Source: Weissella confusa (lineage in GTDB: Bacteria > Bacillota > Bacilli > Lactobacillales > Lactobacillaceae). From it: a DNA stretch of 64,000 nucleotides. Both the position numbers and the translations under genes were made by a program. Shown one piece after another: positions 8,778-19,443 of the stretch (the first letter of the stretch is position 1; every line of letters starts with the position of its first letter). The notes below the pieces were generated by a model. It saw nothing but the letters and a program-made list of their open reading frames with translations, did not search any database and was not told the DNA's origin. The DNA is taken from assembly GCF_004766315.1 (NCBI RefSeq), contig NZ_PVSN01000026.1, forward strand, positions 48,396-112,395, written 5' to 3'.

Positions 8778-11700
8778 ATGAAATCTCAAGTTACGGGGGA
8801 TCTCCAGTTACATAAAATAGCTGAAGATGGTGGCCAGAAAAAATGGCTGGTCAAAGGAATCGCAACATTAGCGATGCTAGGTGGAATTGCAGCGGCGAGT
8901 GACGCAAGTGGTGTTACTGACAAAGTTGACGAAATGTTTGAAGCAGCTGTTCACATGGCGATTAAGCCGGCAGCTGCGGCAACGGTTTCTGGTACGACGA
9001 TTGATAAGGCGACGGCGGTGCCAAGTCGATCAACGACGTCAACTGGAAAAGAGACCGCCGATTATATCGTTAAGGGAAGTGCAAGCTATCAGTCTACGAA
9101 CAGTAATAATAATTATTCATGGTACAGCTTGTCGAATGGAAAACAGCAAACAGGATTGGTTGTTTATAATACGGCGCTGGATACTAAGAATGATTTTAGT
9201 GTCAGTGGTTCGCTCTATGTATATACGTACGGCGCGAACGCAGCCGATTATAATGGTATTTTATTGTCATCAATTTTGCCGGACACGCTTGGAAGTGGTA
9301 CGGGAGGTGGTGGCCTTGGAATTCAAGGCATTAAAAATGCCATTTCGTTTGGTATGGACATGTATTCAAACGGGTCTACCTACAAAGACGCAAGTGGGAC
9401 GTATCCGATGGTTGGTATCCGAACCACTGATTCAAGCGGTAATCTGACACAAGCGACAGTGGATAGTTCGTTGACTTCAGGAAGTGGTGTTTCAAGTTTG
9501 CCAGCTGACAATAAGCCTAATGGTATCAATGATGGAACGGGTGCTGCTTGGACGGTAAAGTACACGGCCTCAACTAAAACATTGACGTTTAGTTTGGGAG
9601 GTAAAGTCACTAAGAGTATGACCATTAATACGACGATGATGCCATATTTGTCATTCGCACTGATTGGATCGGCTGGAGATAATTCGACTGAAATGACATC
9701 GTCAATTCAGTTGGTATCAGGAACCAAGGCCTCACTATCTGTGCCGGTGACATATAAGGACACGGCTGGTAATACGTTGTTGACTAGCACGAAGTTGGAC
9801 GTCGGTGACGGACAGTCGGTTGGAATTAATGGTGCTTCACCAAAGGCGTCGAGCGATACGTATAGCTATGATGCGCCGGTCGTGCCGGGGTACTACATTA
9901 AATCTGCAAATGATATTTCCGTTAAGGTTGGTTCAGGGACGACGCCATCATTGGATTTGGTGTATGAAAAGTCACCACAACAAGCCACGGTCACTAGGAC
10001 TGGGTTAAATGACGCGAATACGGTTAAAAACGGAACTACTGTCGCTGCAAGTGGTGTAACTAGTGGTGCGATTGCCATTGCGGATGCTAGCTTGGCAGTT
10101 GCTGGATATAGCTATGTCGTAACGGCGCCAGATGGTAAGCAATACGCGACGATGAGTGAAACGCTAGCAGCTGGTACAAATGGCGTCTATGACAGCACAA
10201 CTAACAGTTCAGGCGCTTCGGATGCGACGGTACAAAGTTTTGGCGTTTCATACTCAGCTTTGTCACAAAAGGCTAACTTTACGTATTCAGGTGGGACACC
10301 ACTTTCAGGTGCACCAACTGTTACTTCTGGTGTCACGGATGATGCCTTGCCAGGATCATTATATGTTTACGCACCAAGCGGATACCGCTTGGACAGCGCA
10401 AGTACGACGTTGGCTTCAGGTATTAACATGACATATGCGACAACAATGCGCAGTGCAACGATTACCGGTAAATTTGACGCGGACACGGCAACGGATCAGA
10501 ACTCAACGATTGTTTTGAAGGCTGATAAGCAAACGGCGACGTTGAAGCAGGTTATTAATGCAACGAATTCGGATGTGGAGTCGGTAACTGGTGGAACTGA
10601 CAGTAAAATTGCGTTTTCGTCAACTGATAGCACGTTGGCTAAGACAGGTTACACCTACAATGTCACGGGGGCGGATGGTAAGACGTACGACACACTCTCC
10701 GCGGCTTTGGCAGCGACACCAAATTACGACAATACAAGTAATGACGGTGATACTGATGCGACTGCTCAAGTATTCACAGTGAATTACACGGATACGCAAG
10801 CGCCTACCATTTCAACAGGTAAGGATAGCTATCAAGTGACGACCGGTGCGGGTACAACGGCCGATAGTTTCTTGACGGCGATTAATGCCCAAGTTGCCGA
10901 CAACCAGGTGGATGGTAGCACAACGTTGACGTCTGACTACGCCGATGTCGTGAAGGATGAACCAGGTACGTATACAGTGACATTAACGGCCACTGATGCG
11001 ACGGGCTTGAAGACAACAAAAACGATTACAGTTGTGGTAACGGAAACGTCACCATACGATCAAGAATCAGCGGTGTCATCAGCAGCCTCAAACTTGGAAT
11101 CAGTTTCGAATGATCCAACCAAGACGACAGCTGACGTACAAGCGGCGCAACAGGCACTTGATGATGCGCTTGCAACGGCTAAGAGTGATCGTGAAACAGC
11201 TAAGACAAATGCAGATACAGCTGAGCAGAACGCCGAGGATCAAGGCGTCGCTGACGATAGCACTGTTGTCGATGCACAAAAAGCCTTGGATGATGCCATC
11301 GCAGCAGCCGACAACAATACTGGGACAACCCCGGCGATTGTTGATGCGACAAATGCGTTGGATCGCGCAGTAGCAGTGGCCTCGGCAAAGGCAGTTGCAA
11401 CTAATCCGGTTAGTCAGGAGACCGCCGTTGCGTCAGCCAAGGACAATTTGGACAAGGTATTGGCGGATTCGGCATCGACAACCGACCAAATCATCGCGGC
11501 CCGTGATGCGTTGAAGGATGCCGTAAATGAAGCCCTTGAAGCTCGTGATAATGCATTGGCTGGTGCAAATACAGCGCTGACCAATGCTGCATCGTCAACG
11601 GCTGCGCTTGATCCAGATGTTATCGCCGCGCAAAAGACGTTGCAAGATGCCGTTGCGAGCGCGAATGCTGACACCGGCACAACGGATGCGGTGACAAAGG

Positions 11701-14700
11701 CGACGGAAGCTTTGAACAAGGCCGTTGCTGACGCACAAGCCGATCAAGAAGCCGCTCGTGCAGCCGCAGCCGCAGCAATTGCAGCGATGACGCCAGTTTC
11801 TAACGAAGCGAATATTTTGGCGGCTTATAAGTCACTTCAAGATATTTTGGATATGCAAAATGCAACCGCTGATGAAATTACCAATGTGACAACCGCTTTG
11901 ACAAATGCGACGACGACTGAAAAGGGAACTCGTGGTGATGCGGTAACAGCTGCTGATAGTGCTATTACGGCTGCCCAAGCAGGCGATAATGCGAATGACG
12001 AAGGTGTACAGGAAGCAATTGAAAACCTACAAACCGTCATTGATAATGCAACGTCTGAAACGGCGGATGCCGATGGTAAGGTGCCACTAACAGCTGACAT
12101 TGAAGCAGCAACGCAAGCACTTGCCCAAGCAATTTCTGATGCAGCATCAGCTCGTGAGGATGCAGTGACAGCAGCGCAAGAAGCGATGAGCGACACAGCG
12201 CCGGTTTCATTAGAACCAGATACGGCAACGGCTAAGGCTGCACTGCAAGAGGTTTTGGATGATCCAAAGGCGACAGCAACCGACATTGAAGAAGCGATGC
12301 AGGACTTTAAGGAGGCTATTGACACTGTGCGCGAAGAGCGAACGGCATTCGATAGTGAAGCGACTTCCGCCATTACAACAGCTCAAAATTCGGATTATGC
12401 CGATGAAAAGGGCGTTCAAGATGCGATTGCGGCCTTAAAGGAAGCACAAGAAAACGCAGCTGGCGATACAGGAACGACTGCTCAAATTGAAGAAGCAATG
12501 ACAGCGCTACAAGATGCAGTGGATGCGGCTAAGTCTGAGCAACAAAAGGCCATCGATGACGCACAAGCTGTGGCGACGTCACCAGTTAGTCATGATGCTG
12601 ATGTTGTTGATGCGCAAAATGCACTGGATGACTTGATTGCTTCGGCTGAATCTGGTGGGGATGTGTCAATTGCGGATATTAATGACGCTGCGCAAGCACT
12701 GCAAGATGCCGTTGATGAGGCTTCCGATGCACGTGACGATGCTAATGACGCGGCTGATCAAGCAGTGACTGACGCCGAAGCAACTAACCAAGCTGATGAG
12801 CAAAGTGTGCAAGATGCTATTCAAGCTTTGCGTGACCTGCAAGATGCGGCGAGTCAAGATGATGAAAATGCACTTACGGCGGACATTGAGGCAGCAACCA
12901 AGGCTGTGGCCGATGCTGTTGAAAACGCCGCAGCTGCCCAAGAAGCCGCCCGTGATGCGGCTGGTAAGGTAGAAACGGCGCCGGTTTCAAATGAACAAGG
13001 TGTTAAGGACGCCCAACAAGCGTTGAATGATGTACTTGATGATCCGGCGTCGACAGTCGCGGAAATTGAAGCGGCCCAACAAGCACTTGAGGATGCCGTG
13101 AAAACAGCGCAGGATAATCGTGACACGGCGAATGATACAGCTGATGATGTGATTGCCAATGCGCAATCTGGTGATCAAGCTGGTGAACCAGGCGTACAAG
13201 ATGCCATCACGGCCTTGCAAGAATTGCAAAACAAAGCGGCAACTGATGACGCTGGGGCATTGACGGCTGATATCGAAGCAGCAACCAAGGCAGTTACGCA
13301 AGCGATTGCCGACGCCAAGGCTGCGCAAGATGCCGCCCGTGATGCGGCTAGTCAAGTTGAGGCAGCGCCAGTTTCGAATGAATCAGGCGTTAAGGATGCG
13401 CAATCTGCCTTGGATAAGGTACTTAACGATCCGAGTGCGACAGTCGAGGAAATTGAAGACGCGACAACGGCATTGGAAAATGCAGTCGATGCGGCAAACA
13501 CAGCCCGTGACTCTGCAAATAGCAATGCTGACACAGCCGTTTCAAAGGCCCAAGGTACGCCACAAATTAATGAGCCGTCTGTACAAGAGGCGGTCGAAAA
13601 GTTGCAAACGTTACAAAAGAATGCAGCTAACGATTCGGCTTCCGCTTTGACCCAAGATACTTTGGACGCCATCCAGAACCTTGCTGACACAGTTGCCGAA
13701 GCGGCGGCTGATAAGCAAGAAGCTGTCCTAGCTGCTGAAAATGCGTTGAGTCAAACAAAGCCAGTTTCAAATGAAGCAGCCACTGCGCAAGCAATCTCTG
13801 ATTTACAAGCGCTACTCGCAGATGAAAATTCAACTGCTGAAGCTGTGCGTGAAGCAACTAAGGCACTGACTGCAGCAACCGCGAGCGACACGACCGAGCG
13901 TAATGCGACAAATTCTGATGCCGCAGACGCAATTTCTGATGCACAAGCGTCAACGGTTGCGACTGACGAATCAGTGTTGACGGCTATCCAAAACTTGAAG
14001 GACGCACAGACCAAGGCTGCCAATGAAACTGTTGACGATGCCGGGCATGCCTGGGTATCACAAGATATTGTTGATGCGATGACGACTTTGCAAGACGCGG
14101 TTACCGCAGCTGAACAGGCCCAAGACACAGCTCGTGACGAAGCCTCGGCGTTGTTACAGGACGACAGCAAGACTAGTCCTGTAACAAATGAACCGGCCAT
14201 CACGGATGCAAAATCAGCGTTGCAAGATGTGATCGATGATCCAAATGCGACAGCAGCCGACTTGAACGATGCTATGGCGGCCTACCAAGATGTTATCGAT
14301 CAAACGAAGGCGCAACGTGACAATGCGAAGTCTACGGCAACGGATGCCATTACAGCAGCACAGAACAGCGATTTGTCAGCTGATCAAGGCATCCAAGACG
14401 CGATTACGGCGTTACAAAATGTCATGGATCAAGCAGATGCGGATAACGCTGATGCGTTGACGAGTGATATTCAAGATGCCATGAAGGCGTTGCAAGATGC
14501 ACAAATTGCGGCGGTGGCTTCACGTGACCAAGCAGCTGACCTTGCTGATCAGGTTAAGGGGCAAACAGCACCGGTTTCACAAGAACCAGGTGTGCAACAA
14601 GCGGTTAGTGATTTGGATACGTTACTAAATGATTCAACAGCAACCGCAGCCCAAATTAATGATGCAATCAAGGCACTACAAGATGCCATTTCAGAAGCGA

Positions 14701-16550
14701 ACGATGAGCGTGATGCGGCTAACCAAGTGGCTAACGATGCTGCAACAAGCGCTGCAAATAGTGATCAGAGTCAATCTCAGGCAGTGAAGGATGCGATTGC
14801 TGCGTTGCAAGAGGCGCAGAAGAATGCCGCGGATGACCAAGGCACAAGTGAAGCGATTGCGACTGCAACGAAGCAATTGCAGGATGCGGTCGCTCAGGAA
14901 GCGGCGGACCAAGCAACTGAACGTGATAATGCAACAGCAGCGATGGATGCAACAGCACCGGTTTCAAATGAAACGGCTGTGGCCACAGCAAAGAATGCTT
15001 TGGAAGCTGTGTTGGGTGATCCAAAGTCAACGGCTGATGAGATTGCCGATGCAGTGAAGGCACTGACTGATGCAACGACGAGCGAAAAGGCGAACCGTGA
15101 TACAGCTAACACAGCAGCGAACGATGCCATTACGAACGTGCCAGCTGAAGTGGCAAACGAGCCACAGGTTGCTGAAGCGGTCGCTAATTTGCAACGTTTG
15201 ATGACTGAAGCGGCTAATGATTCAAGTGGTGCTTTGACAAAGGATATTGCTGCAGCAACTGAGGCGCTTACTAAGGCGCAAAATGATGTTGTTGGTTACC
15301 GTGAACAAGCTCGTGACGCGGCAGCGGATGCGTTGACTAAGACGGCACCGGTCAGTCACGAGCCAGCCACAGCAGCAGCTATCGATGCGTTGAACGCCTT
15401 GGTTAATGATCCGAACGCCAATTATGCAGATATTAAGCAAGCAACGGAAGACTTGTTGAAGCAAGTCGCCACGGATACACAAGAACGTGACGCAACGAGT
15501 GCTGATGGTAATACGTTGTTAGACCAAGCTGCGCAGTCAGACTTGGCAAATGATCCATCGGTAGTTGAAGCCATGCACACATTGCGTAATGCGATTGAAA
15601 ATGCAGCGACTGATAGCAGTGATGACTTGACGGCTGACATTAAGGCAGCCATGCAAGCGTTGACTGATGCAATGACAGCGTTAGTTGATGATGCGCGTGG
15701 TCAAGCACAACAAGCCATTGTTGATGCTAAGCCAGTTTCGAATGAAAAGGGTGTGGCTGATGCGATTAAGAAGTTGCAAACGTTGATTAATGATCCGAAC
15801 GCCACACGAACGGCAATTGAAGCAGCGATGGACGCACTTCAAAATGCGGTTGAACCAGCCAAGGAAAGTCGTGAGAGTGCGAATAGTCAAGCTGAGCAAG
15901 CCATTCAAGCGGCACAAAATAGTGCGGTTAGTGATGATCCAGCTGTACAGGCAGCGATGCAACGTTTGCAAGATATTCTTGCAGCAGCAGCGGCAGATAG
16001 TCCGGATAACCTAACGATTGATATTTTGGCAGCAATGCAGGCATTGCAATCGGCAGTTGCGAAGGCGGAGGCTGCCCAAGCGACAACCGGTGCTGTGACA
16101 ACCCAAGCACCGGCACCGACGGTAGGTAGTCAAACAGCGCCAACAGCCACTGTTGTTTCGACGGTAGCGGGTGAGACACCAGCAACGACAATGCAAACGT
16201 TGTATGGTACAACGCCGGTTTACATGAGCGGTGGTTACCCAATCATTATCCCTGGTGTGTTGCCATACACCGGATATGGGTCAGGTATTGCCTGGGTACC
16301 TAGTGTCGGAACACCAACAGCTAGTGGACTTTTGCCATATCAAGCCACTGCACCACGTACGTTGGCTGGTGATACTGAAGGACGTCGGATTATTGACCGT
16401 GTTCGTCAGTTGGACGGTCAACGCGTAAGTCGTGCTGGTCTTGATACAACAATTGCCCATGAAAACAGTTGGTTGCCAATTGGTATCTTCCTATTCTCAT
16501 CAATTTTGTTGTTGCTTATTGCTAAGCGCCGTAAGCAAGCCGATAAGTAA
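8778..16550 (+). CDS. Giant adhesin: L-type lectin domain, Ig-like domains, about 13 helical repeats, TM tail
   Basis: A 2590-residue surface protein. The ATG at 8778 has gagga at good spacing; the ATG two codons earlier is too close to it. A basic N-terminus (GGQKKWLVKG) and hydrophobic stretch form a late signal peptide. About 90-325 reads as a bacterial L-type lectin domain (SFGMDMYSNG, AWTVKYTASTKTLTFSL). About 330-640 holds MucBP/Ig-like repeats (GYSYVVTAPDGKQY, GYTYNVTGADGKTY), and 670-755 an Ig-like domain. About 760-2435 contains roughly 13 Ala/Asp-rich three-helix-type modules. Near the end LPYTG (residue 2495) lies 96 residues from the C-terminus, then a TM helix and KRRKQADK. Adhesion is inferred. 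Confidence 0.85.
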   Translation: MKSQVTGDLQLHKIAEDGGQKKWLVKGIATLAMLGGIAAASDASGVTDKVDEMFEAAVHMAIKPAAAATVSGTTIDKATAVPSRSTTSTGKETADYIVKGSASYQSTNSNNNYSWYSLSNGKQQTGLVVYNTALDTKNDFSVSGSLYVYTYGANAADYNGILLSSILPDTLGSGTGGGGLGIQGIKNAISFGMDMYSNGSTYKDASGTYPMVGIRTTDSSGNLTQATVDSSLTSGSGVSSLPADNKPNGINDGTGAAWTVKYTASTKTLTFSLGGKVTKSMTINTTMMPYLSFALIGSAGDNSTEMTSSIQLVSGTKASLSVPVTYKDTAGNTLLTSTKLDVGDGQSVGINGASPKASSDTYSYDAPVVPGYYIKSANDISVKVGSGTTPSLDLVYEKSPQQATVTRTGLNDANTVKNGTTVAASGVTSGAIAIADASLAVAGYSYVVTAPDGKQYATMSETLAAGTNGVYDSTTNSSGASDATVQSFGVSYSALSQKANFTYSGGTPLSGAPTVTSGVTDDALPGSLYVYAPSGYRLDSASTTLASGINMTYATTMRSATITGKFDADTATDQNSTIVLKADKQTATLKQVINATNSDVESVTGGTDSKIAFSSTDSTLAKTGYTYNVTGADGKTYDTLSAALAATPNYDNTSNDGDTDATAQVFTVNYTDTQAPTISTGKDSYQVTTGAGTTADSFLTAINAQVADNQVDGSTTLTSDYADVVKDEPGTYTVTLTATDATGLKTTKTITVVVTETSPYDQESAVSSAASNLESVSNDPTKTTADVQAAQQALDDALATAKSDRETAKTNADTAEQNAEDQGVADDSTVVDAQKALDDAIAAADNNTGTTPAIVDATNALDRAVAVASAKAVATNPVSQETAVASAKDNLDKVLADSASTTDQIIAARDALKDAVNEALEARDNALAGANTALTNAASSTAALDPDVIAAQKTLQDAVASANADTGTTDAVTKATEALNKAVADAQADQEAARAAAAAAIAAMTPVSNEANILAAYKSLQDILDMQNATADEITNVTTALTNATTTEKGTRGDAVTAADSAITAAQAGDNANDEGVQEAIENLQTVIDNATSETADADGKVPLTADIEAATQALAQAISDAASAREDAVTAAQEAMSDTAPVSLEPDTATAKAALQEVLDDPKATATDIEEAMQDFKEAIDTVREERTAFDSEATSAITTAQNSDYADEKGVQDAIAALKEAQENAAGDTGTTAQIEEAMTALQDAVDAAKSEQQKAIDDAQAVATSPVSHDADVVDAQNALDDLIASAESGGDVSIADINDAAQALQDAVDEASDARDDANDAADQAVTDAEATNQADEQSVQDAIQALRDLQDAASQDDENALTADIEAATKAVADAVENAAAAQEAARDAAGKVETAPVSNEQGVKDAQQALNDVLDDPASTVAEIEAAQQALEDAVKTAQDNRDTANDTADDVIANAQSGDQAGEPGVQDAITALQELQNKAATDDAGALTADIEAATKAVTQAIADAKAAQDAARDAASQVEAAPVSNESGVKDAQSALDKVLNDPSATVEEIEDATTALENAVDAANTARDSANSNADTAVSKAQGTPQINEPSVQEAVEKLQTLQKNAANDSASALTQDTLDAIQNLADTVAEAAADKQEAVLAAENALSQTKPVSNEAATAQAISDLQALLADENSTAEAVREATKALTAATASDTTERNATNSDAADAISDAQASTVATDESVLTAIQNLKDAQTKAANETVDDAGHAWVSQDIVDAMTTLQDAVTAAEQAQDTARDEASALLQDDSKTSPVTNEPAITDAKSALQDVIDDPNATAADLNDAMAAYQDVIDQTKAQRDNAKSTATDAITAAQNSDLSADQGIQDAITALQNVMDQADADNADALTSDIQDAMKALQDAQIAAVASRDQAADLADQVKGQTAPVSQEPGVQQAVSDLDTLLNDSTATAAQINDAIKALQDAISEANDERDAANQVANDAATSAANSDQSQSQAVKDAIAALQEAQKNAADDQGTSEAIATATKQLQDAVAQEAADQATERDNATAAMDATAPVSNETAVATAKNALEAVLGDPKSTADEIADAVKALTDATTSEKANRDTANTAANDAITNVPAEVANEPQVAEAVANLQRLMTEAANDSSGALTKDIAAATEALTKAQNDVVGYREQARDAAADALTKTAPVSHEPATAAAIDALNALVNDPNANYADIKQATEDLLKQVATDTQERDATSADGNTLLDQAAQSDLANDPSVVEAMHTLRNAIENAATDSSDDLTADIKAAMQALTDAMTALVDDARGQAQQAIVDAKPVSNEKGVADAIKKLQTLINDPNATRTAIEAAMDALQNAVEPAKESRESANSQAEQAIQAAQNSAVSDDPAVQAAMQRLQDILAAAAADSPDNLTIDILAAMQALQSAVAKAEAAQATTGAVTTQAPAPTVGSQTAPTATVVSTVAGETPATTMQTLYGTTPVYMSGGYPIIIPGVLPYTGYGSGIAWVPSVGTPTASGLLPYQATAPRTLAGDTEGRRIIDRVRQLDGQRVSRAGLDTTIAHENSWLPIGIFLFSSILLLLIAKRRKQADK
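11049..16090 (+). repeat. About 13 tandem helical modules of 127-139 codons
   Basis: Each module opens with a PVSNE-like motif (codons near 11405, 11793, 12201, 12582, 12981, 13368 and onward to 15733), followed by a helical hairpin, then a second hairpin with motifs such as LTADIEAATKAV. Period is 381-408 bp in the first half. The units are diverged at DNA level, so this is an old protein repeat rather than an unstable DNA repeat. Confidence 0.88.
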
Positions 16551-16564
16551 AGGGTGAATTTTAA

Positions 16565-16609
16565 GGGAGTGATGTTTCTGAAAAATCAGAGATATCACTC
16601 TCTTTTTAT
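16565..16609 (+). terminator. Terminator after giant adhesin
   Basis: Stem gagtgatgtttctga / tcagagatatcactc with a short A-rich loop, then TCTTTTT. Confidence 0.85.
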
Positions 16610-16676
16610 TTGTAGTGGCGCTTCATGGTAAACTTAAACCAGATGACTTTTAACTAGATGCAAAAGGAGTGTCGAA

Positions 16677-17882
16677 ATGTTTACTGATAAAAACATTGTG
16701 CTCATCGTCAGTGGGGGCGTTGCAGCATATAAGTCAGCCATTTTCGCGCGCTTGTTGATGAAGCAAGGCGCAAATGTAAAGGTCGTGATGACCCAGGCTG
16801 CAACTGAATTTGTAACCCCAAAAACATTTGAGGCACTAACACAACACCCGGTTGTGACCGATTTGTTTGATGACCACAACGAAAGTATGATTGCACACGT
16901 TAGCTTGGCTGACTGGGCGGATTATATTTTTGTCGTGCCGGCCACTGCAAACATTTTGGCGAAGGTGGCTGCGGGTATCGGGGATGATGCGGCAACGTCA
17001 GTGTTGTTGGCTCGCCACACGCCAGTGATTGTTGCACCGGCAATGAATGTGAATATGTATGAGAACCCAGCAACGCAACGTAATTTGAAGATGTTGCGCG
17101 AAGATGGCGTGATCATTATCGAACCAGCCGAAGGCATGCTTGCTGAAGGTTACGCCGGTAAGGGCCGTTTGTCTGAACCAGATGAAATTTTGGCGCTTGC
17201 TGATTTGAAGCTTCGTCAACAGACGGGCCGTTTAGCTGGTAAAAAGGTCGTTGTGTCAGCTGGTGGTACGGTTGAGCCGATTGATCCAGTGCGTTTCATT
17301 ACGAATCGATCATCAGGTAAGATGGGTTACGCGTTGGCGCAAGCAGCTGCTGAACAAGGTGCAGATGTGACACTTGTATCATCATCTGAATTGCCAGCGC
17401 CGGTTGGCGTGACGATGGTACCAGTACAATCAGCACGCGACTTGTTGGCAGCGATGACGGAACGTTTTGAGGAAACTGATGTTGCAATCATGGCAGCAGC
17501 GGTATCCGACTATCGTGTTGCGACGCCGGAAGATCAAAAGATGAAGAAGAATGCTGACCACGCCGGTTTGACGATTGACTTGGTTGAGAATCCGGATATC
17601 TTGGCGACTTTGGGCCAACAAAAGACGACCCAATATTTGGTTGGCTTTGCCGCCGAAACGCAAGATTTGTTGACATATGCGCAAAACAAGTTGGAAAAGA
17701 AGAATGCCGACATGTTAGTTGCGAACGACGTGTCTAAGGCGCAAGTCGGCTTTGGCCACGACACAAATGAAGTGACGTTGTTGCAACGTGATGCGGCACC
17801 AGAAAAGCTACCGCTACAATCTAAGTTAGCGTTGGCCCGTGATATTATGAATCGTATTGCAACTCAAGTGGAAGGAAAATAA
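16677..17882 (+). CDS. coaBC: Bifunctional phosphopantothenoylcysteine decarboxylase/synthetase CoaBC
   Basis: Makes 4'-phosphopantetheine in coenzyme A synthesis. The 401 residues match the fused form. N-terminal CoaC flavoprotein (1-180): IVSGGVAAYKS, the active-site His in AHVSLADWAD, and the PxMNxxM signature (PAMNVNMYENPA). C-terminal CoaB (188-401): GGTVEPIDPVRFITNRSSGK nucleotide-binding start. RBS aaaggag precedes the ATG by 8 bases. The gene ends 3 bases before mvaS, so the two are co-transcribed. Cytoplasmic, essential in most bacteria. Confidence 0.95.
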   Translation: MFTDKNIVLIVSGGVAAYKSAIFARLLMKQGANVKVVMTQAATEFVTPKTFEALTQHPVVTDLFDDHNESMIAHVSLADWADYIFVVPATANILAKVAAGIGDDAATSVLLARHTPVIVAPAMNVNMYENPATQRNLKMLREDGVIIIEPAEGMLAEGYAGKGRLSEPDEILALADLKLRQQTGRLAGKKVVVSAGGTVEPIDPVRFITNRSSGKMGYALAQAAAEQGADVTLVSSSELPAPVGVTMVPVQSARDLLAAMTERFEETDVAIMAAAVSDYRVATPEDQKMKKNADHAGLTIDLVENPDILATLGQQKTTQYLVGFAAETQDLLTYAQNKLEKKNADMLVANDVSKAQVGFGHDTNEVTLLQRDAAPEKLPLQSKLALARDIMNRIATQVEGK

Positions 17883-17885
17883 GAC

Positions 17886-19052
17886 ATGGCAGTAATTGGA
17901 ATTGATAAGATGAGCTTTTTCTCACCACACCAATACATTGATATGGTGGATTTGGCAAATGCGCGCAATGAAGAACCAGATAAGTACTTGATTGGTATCG
18001 GTGAGACGGAACAAGCGGTTGTGCCACCAACTCAAGATGTGGTCACGATGGCAGCCAATGCAGCTGATCAATTGTTGACGGCTGAAGAACGTGCTGAAAT
18101 TGATACGATTATTTTTGCCACTGAATCAGGTATTGATAACTCAAAGTCAGCGGCCGTTTATGTACAACGTTTGTTGGGCTTGAATGAATATGCACGCACG
18201 ATTGAAATGAAGCAAGCTTGCTACGCTGGTACGTACGGCTTGATGCAAGCGCGTGACTACGTTGCTTTGCACCCTGGTTCAAAGGTGTTGGTTATGGCAT
18301 CTGATATTGCCCGTTACGGTTTGCACACACCAGGTGAAGTCACGCAAGGTGCTGGTGCGGTGGCCATGTTGGTCACTGAAAACCCACGTATTCTTGAATT
18401 GAATCGCGATAACCAATTCATGTCACGCGACGTGATGGATTTCTGGCGTCCAGTTTATGCTGAAGAAGCTTTGGTTGATGGTAAGTATTCAGCTGAAGTT
18501 TACCGTGAGTTCTTCCGTGATTTGTGGTCACGATACAAGGAGAAGACGGGTCGTTCAATTAACGACTTTAAGGCATACGCATTCCACTTGCCATTCACGA
18601 AGATGGGGTTGAAGGCTTTGCGTGACATTTTGCCTGAGGCGGATGAAGCTAAGCAAGCCGACTTGTTGAACGAATTTGAAGCCAGCCGTGTTTACAACAA
18701 GCGAATTGGAAACTTGTACACGGGTTCAGTATACTTGAGCTTGTACTCATTGTTGGCCAACTCTGAAGACTTGGCTGCTGGTGACCGTTTGGGTATTTTC
18801 TCATATGGTTCTGGTGCCGAGGGTGAGTTCTACTCAGCTATTTTGCAACCTAACTTCCGTGATGGCTTGATTGCTGGTCAAATGGACGCGTTGTTTGAGA
18901 ATCGTGAGTATTTGACGATTCCAGCATACGAGGAAGTGTTTATGGCTGGCTTGCACGGTTCAGAGGATCGCGAGTTTGATATCTCAGCTGATCCAGCTAA
19001 GTTTGTCTTGGCTGGTTTGAAGGATCAACAACGCCAATACGTGGCACACTAA
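17886..19052 (+). CDS. mvaS: Hydroxymethylglutaryl-CoA synthase
   Basis: Condenses acetyl-CoA with acetoacetyl-CoA to HMG-CoA, the first committed step of the mevalonate route to isoprenoids used by lactic acid bacteria. The 388 residues match bacterial HMGCS. The catalytic Cys is C112 in KQACYAGTYGL, the general acid Glu is E80 (FATESGID), and the conserved His-containing stretch is AYAFHLPFTKMG. The coaBC stop is 3 bases upstream (RBS ggaagg within the coaBC end). Pairing CoA synthesis with a CoA-consuming pathway is functionally sensible. Confidence 0.95.
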   Translation: MAVIGIDKMSFFSPHQYIDMVDLANARNEEPDKYLIGIGETEQAVVPPTQDVVTMAANAADQLLTAEERAEIDTIIFATESGIDNSKSAAVYVQRLLGLNEYARTIEMKQACYAGTYGLMQARDYVALHPGSKVLVMASDIARYGLHTPGEVTQGAGAVAMLVTENPRILELNRDNQFMSRDVMDFWRPVYAEEALVDGKYSAEVYREFFRDLWSRYKEKTGRSINDFKAYAFHLPFTKMGLKALRDILPEADEAKQADLLNEFEASRVYNKRIGNLYTGSVYLSLYSLLANSEDLAAGDRLGIFSYGSGAEGEFYSAILQPNFRDGLIAGQMDALFENREYLTIPAYEEVFMAGLHGSEDREFDISADPAKFVLAGLKDQQRQYVAH

Positions 19053-19139
19053 CTCCGAGAAAAAATCAATAATTATGCGTGGCTTCATCAAACGCGCTGG
19101 GTACACTAATCGCAAAGACTAGTACAGGGGGAAGTGCCT

Positions 19140-19365
19140 ATGCAAGATTAAAGTTGGCGACTTGTCCCATTGCGATGAAGCAAAGGGCATTGACCGGCCG
19201 TTCATTGGGAAAGTCGTACGCTGTGAGGGGCAGACGTACGACATGGAAGTGGTGTATATTCCAGATTTGACGCATGCCAATGCATCGTTGCTACACACGC
19301 AAGTTCAGGTGGCTAAAACAGCGTCAGCGCCATTTGCCAATAAAGCAGATGCACCATTTATGTAG
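19140..19365 (+). pseudogene. Frameshifted small KOW/DUF2187-like protein gene
   Basis: ATG at 19140 has a strong RBS (aggggga, 8 bases upstream), but the frame stops after three codons (ATG CAA GAT TAA). Removing one T at 19148-19149 gives MQDKVGDLSHCDEAKGIDRP and continues in one frame to the TAG at 19363-19365, a 74-residue protein whose KVGDL..IGKVV pattern resembles small SH3/KOW-like DUF2187 proteins. Codon use downstream looks coding. It is either a decayed gene or a one-base sequence error; the family match is tentative. It lies in the 391-base gap between mvaS and the deoxyribosyltransferase gene, which holds nothing else visible. Confidence 0.55.
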
Positions 19366-19443
19366 ATGTTGCTTGTTCACTATTCGTCAGGTAAAATTAT
19401 TGGGTAAGACTAAATAATAAAAGTTAGATGAAGAGGGAATTTT

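Noticed and set aside
11414..14203. Several 100-178 codon minus-strand ORFs inside the giant adhesin
   Set aside because: They are Ala/Ser-rich shadows of the Ala/Asp repeat frame with no RBS or conserved features.
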